From Closterium sp. NIES-65 (Eukaryota; Streptophyta; Zygnematophyceae; Desmidiales; Closteriaceae): a DNA stretch of 64,000 nucleotides. Of this stretch, positions 19,579 to 28,926 are shown piece by piece (within the stretch, counting starts at the first letter, position 1; each line of letters starts with the position of its first letter). A program made the position numbers and the translations under genes. The stretch spans positions 1 through 64,000 of the forward strand of contig CANXME010000033.1 in assembly GCA_948144175.1 (NCBI GenBank), read 5' to 3'. Below the pieces are notes generated by a model that was not told the DNA's origin, made no database searches, and was given only the letters and a program-made list of their open reading frames with translations.

Positions 19579-21999
19579 CTAGTTAATCTCCTCCATATCG
19601 AGGATGAACTCCACTAGCTCAGCCTTGCGCATCCTCGAATACCCCCGCACTTTCCTTTCCTTGAGCAACGATTTCAAATCCTGGGCCGTCATCGCCTCAA
19701 GCGCATCTCGCCTCTTCACCCCATTCACACTCGGCGCTGCTTCCACCACCGCCTCGATATCTCCTACATCTTCTTCTTGGGTCACCGCTACTTCTTCAGC
19801 AGCACTGACTGATGCATCTGACACAGGAGCAGGTTCCAGCTGTTTCTCCTGAGCAGCAGCAGAACCAGACAGGTTCAGAACGACTTCTGTCAAGTGGGTG
19901 CCTGGGCGCGGTCTGGACTGGAACCTTGGGAATTGGCGCTTGAACTTAGAAGGCAGCCGGGGAGGAAGTGACGAACGCCATCGCGTGGCTGCTTCGACAA
20001 GCTCCTGTTCAGACAGAGAGGGAGATTGATTGAGTGTTTGGCCAACAATGGAACATGAGGGGAGAGGGGGGAGGGAGAACTGAACATCAGGCAACAAGAT
20101 CAGGATCAATGGTGAGGGTTAAAGTTTACGGTGCTGATGACGAAGCTGACTTGCAAAATTATGGACAGGGTGGTATGGAAGGAGGGATGGAATGGGGGCA
20201 ACAAGAGGCCACGCTAGTTAAAGACATGGTTACACAAGGCAAACAAATTTCCCATGAAAAAATGGATGAAGACAGAGCCGTGTCCAGCGAGCTCACAAAA
20301 GTGATGTGGAGCTGGTCTAGGAGTTTAATTTCGCAATGGGTTCATTACGGGATGGGTTTTGGGCTTTTCAGCACAAAAACCAGCTCACAAACTGGCAAAA
20401 GCCTGCACTCTTCCACGCGCGGTTATGTGGAAAGGCAAATGTTATCTGCGTTCCCTTCGTCTTTCCCGCCCGCAACAATGACAAAAGCAACTCACCGATT
20501 CATCGTCGCTGGGCTCGCCCGCTGCGGCCGCTGCCTCCAGTTTCCTCGCCATCGCATCCTTGAGCGGGCTCCGCTTCACAAATCTGGTGGGCGGCCGCTC
20601 GGGGATCGCAACAGCGACAGCAGGAGCAGCAGTGGTGGCAGACGCATGGTCAGCAGAGGCAGCACTCTCAGCAGAGGCCTCACCTGCTGCAGTAACCACA
20701 GCTGCCCTCTCGTCCTCGTGAACCGCAGATGCTACTTCCGCCATCGCTCCCGCCACCGCGCTCCGCTTAGAGCTCTGCTTGCGCCGTGCATTGGCCACGG
20801 GGGACCGCTTCGCGAACCCCATGGGGCGCTGACGCGTAGCGGCACCTCCTACCGCTGCCGCTGGTTCTGCTGCTGCTACTGCTACTGCTGCCACAGGCTC
20901 CACTACCGTCTCCTCCGTTACAGGCGCTGCTGCCACCGCTGCAACTGCTGGCTCTATCTCAGCGGCTGGTGCCGACTCCGCTACGACTGCTGCCTCTGCC
21001 TCGACTGCTGCAGGATCTGCCTCGACTGCTGAAGGCTCTGCCTCGACTGCAGCGGGCTCTGCCTCGACTGTTGCGGGCTCTTCCTCTTTGGGAATATCGG
21101 CTAATGCGTTGTCTGCTGCTGCAGCGACTACTACCGGATCGGCGCTCACCTCTTCTTGCAACGCTTCAGTAGCCGTTGCTGCTTCTGCCTCCGCTTCTTC
21201 CACTCCTGCTGGAGCAATCTCCGCAACCTCAGCTGGAGCTTCGGGCTCAGCCGGTGCGGCTGTCTCGGCTACTGGCTCTGGCGCAGGCACTGGCTCGGGT
21301 TCAGGTTCCGGCTCTGGAACAGGCTCGGGCTCTGGTTGAGGTTCGGGCTCTGCAGCTTGTTCGGGAGCGGGCTCTGAGGCAGGTTCAGGGGTGGGTTCGG
21401 TTTCCTGTGTGGGTGTTGGTTCGGCAGAGACCTCAGGTGTAGGCTCTGGCGTTGGATCAATCTTTGGGGGCGCCGAGGTGTCGACATCGCCGAAGGAGTA
21501 GAGAACGGTACCGTCAGGAAGCTCTGCTCCAAATTAGAGTTGAAATGTACACAGGGAGGCACGAATGTTCTATCGTGAGTTTTTTTTAGAAAATGTAAGT
21601 CGTTAACAAAAAAAAGGTCTATTTTTAAAAGCTTAAAAAACAGAAGTCCTACTGACAAACAGGAAGTTGCAAACATCTATCTCGCGTGATAAAAAGAGAA
21701 TGCATCAAGAACAAAATGAAGCAATACGTGAAAACAATCATACCTTTGATTTCGATAATGTCGAAGAACGAAGGGGGTTGGTTCTCATCAGATTGCGCTG
21801 CCATGGCTACGCACCGCCGACCATGGCTGCTCGACCTTGTTGAAATCCATGGAGAAACGGAAACCCGGTTTAACGTCTTTACTCCGCCAGAAGCTGTCTC
21901 CGCTACGACATTGCTCCGCGTTCTGCTCAGCGAGGCCGCCGGAGGCGGAGCGCAGAGCGACAACATGGAGGTTGCTGCCGCCGTACGACTGCTCAGCAT
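19579..21999 (-). CDS. Plastid-targeted Rho-N/SAP-type domain protein with acidic Ala/Pro/Glu-rich middle
   Basis: Three exons, 21999-21744, 21523-20496 and 20004-19579, join in phase to 569 codons plus stop. The N-terminus ([20 protein letters not shown], many Ser/Arg, no acidic residues) looks like a chloroplast transit peptide. A conserved-looking stretch [17 protein letters not shown] bridges exons 1 and 2. The middle is low complexity: [11 protein letters not shown] runs and [20 protein letters not shown] repeats. It holds two similar basic motifs, [14 protein letters not shown] and [15 protein letters not shown]. The last about 35 residues, [20 protein letters not shown] then KAELVEFIL, match the Rho termination factor N-terminal (Rho-N, SAP-like) fold found in plant plastid nucleic-acid-binding proteins such as RHON1 and rice BP-73. 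Binding of plastid RNA or DNA is inferred. It shares its upstream region with the divergent FAD oxidoreductase gene. Confidence 0.82.
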
Positions 22000-22700
22000 T
22001 GTCTTACACAGGATTGAAGCGCGAAGGGCGGAGAGCTCTGGTCAGCCCAACTAACCAAGGCCCTACAATGACAATGATTCCAACAATGACAACGGCCTAG
22101 AGACAAACGAGAAGGACCATTGCGAAGGTTGCTGCTTGCATGTGTTGGGTTGTGGGGGGTTGGGACCTGCTGCTGCAATGCGGCCGCATTCAAGCATGCA
22201 ACTCTGATGACATTTGGTTCGTCACACTCAACCAAAAAATGGTATGTATTGGAAGAGTGGTGCAGGAAGTACTGTTCTGCCTTTGCCAGAATGGGTGCGT
22301 ATGAACCTTTGACTCCATTCAGAAGTCATATTCTCGAAGTTTCAACAGAAAACAGTTCCTCGGGAGTTCCGTTGGGCAGAAACTGCAGAATCAACAGATG
22401 AGCTGGCGGTGAGCGGGAAACTGTTGTACGTGTGGCTCAGCGTCCCTCGCGCGCACATCGTTATCCACTCATGAGAATCCACTCGCTACAAAGGTGACTC
22501 GCGATAATCATTTTCCGTGCAGAGAATCAAAACTGCACTAAATCTGTTCTTCATAATTTGTAGGGTACAGCAAGAATAATGAGCCATTCAGCATCCACAC
22601 ATTGTCTCTTTCAAACGAGTATGCATTGGTCTGTCACCAAACGCGCTTCACACAGCAGCTGCATCTCTGCTAGAAGCAACCACCGCGATTCGCACTGAGC
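22000..22700. promoter_or_regulatory. Divergent intergenic region between two plastid-protein genes
   Basis: About 700 bases separate the start codons of the Rho-N gene (minus) and the FAD oxidoreductase (plus), so both promoters must lie here. Both products carry transit-peptide-like N-termini. I saw no obvious TATA box. The open frame at 22120-22401 has no family features. Confidence 0.5.
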
Positions 22701-24228
22701 ATGTCAGCTTTGCTGCCTGTAACATGGCTCCCTGCTCCGGCGTATTTGGGCCAAACCCGACTACTCTCGTCGCGTCGTAGTTCTCTCGCTCTCGCTGCTC
22801 CGTATCTGTTTCGCAGGACAAATTTAAAAAATCCTAGCCACGTAACGCAGTCCCGAAGTTCGCGTCTGAAAGTAAGAGCATCGGCGCCGGATATGGAGTC
22901 AGTTGCCGCGGAAGAAGCGGCGTCTAAGCCGCTCCACGCGGTGGTATGCGGGGGAGGCGTTATCGGCGCGTGCACTGCGTTTTACCTAGCGGAGAAGGGG
23001 GTCAAAGTAACGGTCGTCGAGAAGTGCCACGTGGCATGCGCTGCTTCTGGAAAGGCGGGTGGGTTCCTTGCATTGGATTGGTGCTCCGGCCCTACTGGGA
23101 AGCTCGCACAGGTGAGAGCCAAGTAACGATATTAAGTCACAATTGAGAATTCAAGAGCCACTAACACAACGTATAAAATTCAGTGAGTATTTCTTCACAT
23201 ACGTTGTTCAAAAGCCAGCAAAAGCCAGTATGTTAAGTCTATTCCCATTTTGCTCCCTTCTCCAATCCTTTCCCCTCCCTTTTCCCTACCAGCTGAGCTA
23301 TCGTCTTCACGAGCAGCTAGCACAGCAGTTCGGTGACTGTTACGGTTACCGCAAGGTGCACACGCTCAGCCTCCAGGTCGCCGAGCCCAAAAAATCGTCT
23401 GGCGGGCAGCGAACAAAGAACTCCACGCTGCCTGGATGGATAGACGGGCCAGTGCGGGGAGTCCAAACGATGGGATCGCCAGTCACAACTGCCCAGGTTC
23501 ACCCACAACTGTTCACAGAGACTCTACTTAGAGTGGCTGGGGAGAGGCATGGGGTGGAGGTACAACTGGGGGAGGTTCAAGAGGTTGCTGTGGCGCCAGT
23601 GGGGGATGCTGCTGCTTCCTCTAAAGTCACTGGTGTGATTGTAGATGGTGCTACAGTGCCAGCTGATATTGTGCTGTTTGCACTGGGTCCTTGGTCCGGC
23701 AAGAATCGTCTCATAGCACGGCTGGGCCAGATTACAGGGCTGAAGGCGAACAGTGTCGTGGTCCGGCCGAACCAGAATCCCGATGCTGTGACCAACCATA
23801 TGCTCTTCCTGCAGTACAGGACAAAGGACGGGCGGCATGCAGACCCAGAAATTTACCCCCGGCCATCGGGGGAAGTTTACCTCTGTTCCGTCACAGAAGG
23901 GGATAATTACCTTCCGGATAATCCTGAGGAAATCACCACCACCCCAGGCGTCCCAGAGTTCTTAAAACGAGTTGGAGCCACAGTGTCGTCGGCACTATCA
24001 GATGTGACTATAGTGAAGGAGCAGGCGTGTTTCCTGCCATGCTCCCAGGATAATGTGCCTGTAATAGGCGCTGTGCCAGGGATGCAAGGGGCGTACGTAG
24101 CAACGGGGCACAGCTGCTGGGGCATTCTGAACGCCCCTGCTACAGGCCTGGCTGTAGCAGAGCTGGCTGTGGATGGCAGGGCTAGCTGTGTGGACCTTAG
24201 ACCCTTTGACCCTGCTAGGTTCTTGTAA
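22701..24228 (+). CDS. Plastid-targeted FAD-dependent oxidoreductase (DAO family)
   Basis: Two exons, 22701-23111 and 23293-24228, give 448 aa; the intron starts CAG|GTGAGA and ends CTACCAG. The first about 60 residues are Ser/Arg/Leu-rich (SSRRSSLALAAPYLF), consistent with a chloroplast transit peptide. A dinucleotide-binding start follows: AVVCGGGVIGACTAFYLAEK then GVKVTVVEK, a GxGxxG Rossmann motif ending in the acidic residue that binds FAD ribose. Further family features are SGKAGGFLALDW, a substrate-domain segment with VHPQLFTETLL, and near the C-terminus AYVATGHSCWGILNAPATGL, the second FAD-contact region of D-amino-acid-oxidase-like enzymes. Plant and yeast relatives (for example the TDA3-type group) are of unclear substrate. 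The start was chosen for the transit peptide. Confidence 0.88.
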
Positions 24229-24911
24229 TTTTTTTTCGTTGTAGAGTAATTTTTTATGCAGAGTAATTTTTTATGCACAATGTTGGCTTCCCCTCTCCTA
24301 ATTGGTTGCGTGTGGAACAGTGGGACCTGTGCATGCTGGCATGCAAGGCGAGTCGCATAGCAGTGTGGCACAGGTGGTCATGTTTTGCCCTTGTTGTAGG
24401 CCTGGGCTGCATCAGTGCTGACAGCTCATTTCACTGCCAGGATATAAATAGAAATGTAATATATGTATCATCACTGTCATTTCAGAAGATATATAGTTTA
24501 GTTCTTTAGTGTATGGGATGTTTTTCAACTAAGTATTCTTCATTGATAGTGAAATACACCCTATAAGAATAGCCCATGTCTAGAAATGTAGCATTCAGAT
24601 CAGTTGGTCTGGTCTAGCGTGCGGCGGTACGGTGTGCACAAGAGATGCGAGTGGAGGGCAACCACAGCGTCTTGAGCGGCGAGGGCGGGAGGGCGAGCAG
24701 GCATGAGAGGGAGAGTGAGAGGGAGAGCAAGAGGGGGAGTGAGAGGGGGAGTGAGGGGGGAGAGGGGAATGAGAGGGAGATGAAGTGGGGAATTGGAAGA
24801 GGGAGTGAGAGGGGGAGTGGGCGGTGAAGTTGCCACCCTCAGGGAGTGGGTGCGGGTCTCTGGTGCTCTTTGAGCCTGGGCGGACCCCACTCTCCCACTG
24901 CTTCACTGCGC
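24229..24911. other. 3' region between convergent genes
   Basis: This holds the 3' UTR of the FAD oxidoreductase and the 3' end of the next, minus-strand gene. A 60-base minus-strand stretch at about 24600-24680 (ALAAQDAVVALHSHLLC then TPYRRTLDQTN, stop) could be an alternative last exon of that gene. The rest is AT-rich, then GAGAGGGA-type purine repeats (24690-24830). Confidence 0.4.
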
Positions 24912-26960
24912 TCAGCCTCCCTGTCCGTTCTCCCTTTCAAATGCCCCCTCGTGGCCTTCCTCTCCCTGTCCCGCTCCCCCTGGCTCCACTCCTCCCCCCC
25001 CTGCTCCGCCCAGGCGGGGGCCACAGCCGAGGACCTTCATTTCTTCCAGCAGCTGGGAGAAGCGCTGCTGCGGGCGCAGACACGTTATTGCCTCGTTGAA
25101 CCGCCTCTGCCTGCGTGGGGGGAAGAGAGGGGAAGAGGGGGGGGAAAGGGGGGGAGATGGGGGGAGAGGGGGAAGAGGGGGGGAGAGGGGAGGAGAGGGC
25201 GGGAGAGGGGGGGAGAGGGTGGGAGAGGCGGGAGAGAGGGCGGAACAAGGAGGAAATGAGAGGAGATGAGGACTGCCGCTGCGGACGCAAACACATGATG
25301 GCCTCATTGAACCGGCGCTGGCTGCATGGGGGGAGGGGGGGGGGGGGGGGGGGGGGGAGAGAGATGGGTGGGAGGGTGTTGTGGCGGGGGAAAAGGGTGG
25401 GTAGAGAGAGTAGGAGAGAAGAACCACTGCTGCGAGCGCGGACACGTTATGGCCTCGTTGAACCGGCGCTGGCTGCACGGGGAGGGAAGGGGGTGAGAGG
25501 GGGGGAGAGGAGAAGGGTGGGGGTGTGGGGAGGACAAGGAGGGTTCACGGACTGGATGCCAGAGTTGAAAGCAAGCAGCGTTGAAAGCAAGCAGCGTTGA
25601 AAGCAAGCAGCGTTGGAAGCAAGCAGCACAGCACCCTAGACTATACGACACGCTTTTGTTGATCATACCAGAATGATGCTCACTTGGGCAGGCAGGCTCA
25701 CTGGATGTTTGGTGGGCCGTTGGCAGGGCAGCAGCGCACCACTCACCGGATGACAGCGCTTACAGCGACTGACGGCACTCACCAGATGTCAGCGCTTACA
25801 GCGCTGACAGCACTCAAGTGCCAACTCTTGAGGCGCCTAAGAATCATTTAGAAGTCAAACACAACACAGCACTCACCGAATGACGGCGTTGACGGTGTCC
25901 CTCAGTTGCAGCCCGCCCCTCTGAATACCTGCACGGATGGGCGCACGGGGATGGGCGCACGGGGATGGGCGCACGGGGATGGGCGCACGGGGATGGGCGC
26001 ACGGGGATGGGCGCACGGGGATGGGCGCACGGGGATGGGCGCATGGGGATGGGCGCACGGGGATGGGCGCACGGGGATGGGCGCACGGGGATGGGCGCAC
26101 GGGGATAGGCGCACGGGGATGGGCGCATGGGGATGGGCGCACGGGGATGGGCGCACGGGGATGGGCGCATGGGGATGGGCGCATGGGGATGGGCGCAGAG
26201 GGATGGTGAAAATGCAGTCAGGCAGGGCACATGCACAAAGGCATGGGCATGCATGGGCATGGACATGGGCATGGGCATGGGCGTGGGCATGGACATGGGC
26301 ATGGACATGGGCATAGACATGGGCATGGGCATGGGCATGCACACGCACGCGCACATGCACATGAACCCCCCTTCCTCTCCCAGACTTCCCCATCTCTCCC
26401 ACCTGTTCGATCATGAGCGCGGAGTGCGGCCAGTGGAACCCAAAGTAAGACAGCATGCACGCGTCCAGCTCCGCGATCAGCTCCTCCCCCAGCTGCTCCC
26501 CCGCCCCCGCTCCCGCGAGCCCCCGCCTCCCCCCTGTCTGCGCGACGAGCGCGAGAAGGTTGGCGCGGCTCTTATCGAATGTGCTCTTATCCGATGTGCT
26601 CTTATCGCCCCTCACTTAGTCGTCCGCCACCTGCGCCCGTAGAGCCACGGCTGCCATGTGACTTTTGAGTCGCCTCAAAAGTCGCCTGCGCCAGTAGCGC
26701 CACCGCTGCCAGGTCCGTGGGCATGCCCCACTGGCGCACTGGCGGACGGGGAAAGCGGAGAGGAGGACGGGGGAGGGGGACGAGGAGTGTCCGAAGGGAA
26801 AGGCGCGGGTCGCACATGATGCCCGTGCGCTCACTACCACGTACCACCTTCTCGTCCTCTCTAACCTTCCCGTGGCTGTGCGTGGGACCGTGGAACATTT
26901 CCGGGAGCTGCGGCTTCCCAGGCGGGAGTGCGTGTTTTTCCGCACATGACACCAAGAGTT
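24912..26960 (-). CDS. Unrecognised conserved-looking gene, partial exon model
   Basis: I do not recognise the family. Three exons join in phase: one ending at 26403 (about 26570-26403: ANLLALVAQTGGRRG, then LDACMLSYFGFHWPHSALMI), 25920-25877 (RGGLQLRDTVNAVIR) and 25110-24912 (QRRFNEAITCLRPQQRFSQL, then LEEMKVLGCGPRLGG, with a Gly/Glu-rich end). An upstream piece at 26640-26960 (MPTDLAAVALLAQ) probably belongs to it, but its splicing is unclear. The aromatic LSYFGFHWPH motif and the charged helix look like real coding sequence. Its introns contain the same kind of partial exon duplicates and palindromes as ELAPOR and SPPL, plus a large minisatellite. Confidence 0.5.
25290..25480 (-). repeat. 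Two upstream duplicates of the QRRFNEAITC exon start
   Basis: The acceptor and first about 40 bases of the exon at 24912-25110 recur at about 25290-25322 (RRFNEAIMCLRPQ) and 25432-25482 (QRRFNEAITCPRSQQ), separated by G-rich simple sequence. All three copies keep GCAG acceptors. Confidence 0.85.
25328..25360. repeat. Long poly-G run
   Basis: A nearly uninterrupted run of about 29 G with a single A near its start. Such runs are prone to sequencing error and can form G-quadruplexes. Confidence 0.95.
25738..25845 (-). repeat. Duplicated donor ends of a 44-base exon, with palindrome
   Basis: The end of the exon at 25877-25920 (coding GTCATTCG|GTGAGTG) recurs as GTCATCCG|GTGAGTG at about 25740 and as GACATCTG|GTGAGTG at about 25780. 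CTCTTGAGGCGCCTAAGAA (25825-25843), a decayed palindrome, lies between the copies and the functional exon. Confidence 0.8.
25932..26208. repeat. 14-bp minisatellite, about 19 copies
   Basis: Unit GATGGGCGCACGGG with occasional GCATGGG variants, directly before the acceptor of the exon at 25877-25920. Long open frames across it on both strands are artefacts of the repeat. Confidence 0.95.
26236..26340. repeat. Hexamer repeat ATGGGC/ATGGAC
   Basis: Imperfect hexamer array (GGCATGGGCATGGACATGG...) in the same intron as the 14-bp minisatellite. Confidence 0.9.
26650..26710 (-). repeat. Duplicated exon end separated by palindrome TTTTGAGTCGCCTCAAAA
   Basis: CTGGCAGCGGTGGCGCTACTGGCGCAG (coding) at about 26687-26713 and ATGGCAGCCGTGGCTCTACGGGCGCAG at about 26631-26658 are copies. 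The palindrome at 26663-26680 lies exactly between them. Only the second copy is followed by a GT donor. Confidence 0.85.
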
Positions 26961-28926
26961 GGCTGATGCTTCATAAAGAAGGTGATTGTTCAAGGGCAGA
27001 TCCTCGACATTAGTTTGAAAGCACATCAATTGCAGGTTGTACCAGCAAACAAATGACGCCCCAGGCCCACACTCATGCGTCAGGCCATGGATCACAAGCT
27101 TTGTTTTAGTCAGATATTAGTTGATCACAAAATAACACACATTTTAGATACTTTATGTTGAAGTAAGAAAAGGAGGTGAAGGGCATCTAAAGTGGAGTAG
27201 AAATGAACTTAAACACAAATCACACAGAAAGTTCATGTGCTTTCATTCAGTTCTCAGATTGAGGACGTCTTTGACGAGGAATGGCATCTTATCGAAGACA
27301 TAGAATATTCACTCTTGGTCTGACGTGTAAAGTTCACCCACTCCTAAAACCCCGTTTTGCCAGCGTAGAAAGTCCAACTGCAATCCTTGACACCCTCGAG
27401 TTTTGGGTTTGAGTTGGTGAGGGAATGGAGGCATGCTGGTTTCTTGACTAGGTCAATGGGTCAATGGCGTTGCAAGGTATGGAGCAGTGCGTGTGTGACA
27501 GAACAGAGAAGCAAGTTCGAGGTTGGCCGAGCATTTGGTGGTGTAATCCGAACACGTCAGAACAGTGTGCCACGTATGCGGATATCCACGAAGAATTCCC
27601 CGCAAACGCCGCAAGCCTTCGACAACCGTCGATCTCCTTCGCCGTAGCCACAAGAATTTCGTGGCAACCAATCATGAGCGGCAGAGGATAACCCCCTATG
27701 TTCCTGCATCCCGGGCATGTTTCAGCGGTTCGAAAGATTCTGTGGTGGTCCTCCCTTCCTTGGGTCACGGGCACCGTGCCTAGAACCTCGCATGAAGTGG
27801 GGGCTGGGACCCAGCGTGTCGCTCTGCCCGCTGACACGTTCGGAGCTCTGCAAACGAATCGCTGGCGGGCAAACGCAAAATATTTTCCTCAGAAACGGCC
27901 GAAGCTGCTTTACTATTGCCCCTTTCAAGCATCATCGCTGTTCAGTTTCCCGTCAACACTACTGACCAAACTCAAACCCAGTCTGATGCTCAGTGTGGTG
28001 AACATCGACAGTAGTCCACGGAAAACCAGGAAACAAAGTCAGTTCGACGGACCGCATCTGAAAAATCTCCAAATTTCTCTGACCCATGTGAACCATGCCC
28101 CCGGAGATCGGGCCAAACAAACACCCAGAGTGACCGCTTCATTCCTTGTTACCCTCTGCCGCCCTGCAGAACACACCCGCTGCGCACCCCTTGTAACAAC
28201 CTCCCCGTGCCATCTTTCGGGAAAATTCCCGAGATGTCCGTAACGAATGTATGCGCGCCTGGTTCCTGCTGCACCTGCTGCGGACGAATGGCACGGTTGC
28301 GTGGGCAGACGCTGGCGGAGCAAAGCACGCTCACGCTGCACCCCCAGCCGAAGGCCATTTGCCATTCATCCCTGTCACATAATCTCCCGCACCACCCCCA
28401 GCACCAGTTCACACCAATCATTCCCCCCAGCCTGCCTGTCTGGTCCCACTTCCAGACCATTCCTCGATTCTGTTTCCCGCGTTTCTGACCCTCTGAAACC
28501 GTTTCTGCTCCTAGCCTGTTACTCCGACCTGAAATGCAGGACCGCCATGGATGCTACTCACCCGTACGCGATGCTGCCTATAGAAGACCCGGTTCCCCAT
28601 CATAATCGGGCAATTGTGGGTGTGAACGTCGCAGTTGGAGCGGTCAGCATATCCAGTTCGACGCTCGAGGCGTCAACCATGGCTGCCGTTTGGACCCTTG
28701 AGTCTTCAACACTCAGCTAGCAGGACGTACATTTACTATTTTTCTTCAATCGCTGCTCCAAACTGGTGGACAAGGCCGGTACCTTGGCGAAATCATCGCG
28801 TCCGCACGAGTCTCTGACCGACCCGACTCTGACATCTGACAAGACTGAGCGTCAAACATCGACACTAACATTTTTTCATTAAGCCTTAATTTTTCCCCTG
28901 CTATTTTGTAAAGATCAAGACCAGCC
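26961..28926. other. Long intergenic region, no gene recognised
   Basis: About 2 kb between two divergent genes. Open frames up to 181 aa (27698-28243 plus, 28247-28720 plus) have no recognisable domain or biased codon use, and I do not call them. AT-rich at 27050-27250. It should contain the RER5/6-type promoter near its right end. Confidence 0.4.

Noticed and set aside
25902-26362. Open frames of 136-237 codons over the 14-bp repeat on both strands
   Set aside because: Repeat-driven; no independent coding signal except the short exon pieces described.
27698-28720. Two plus-strand frames (181 and 157 codons) in the 27-29 kb region
   Set aside because: No domain, no biased composition and no supporting splice structure; probably chance frames.
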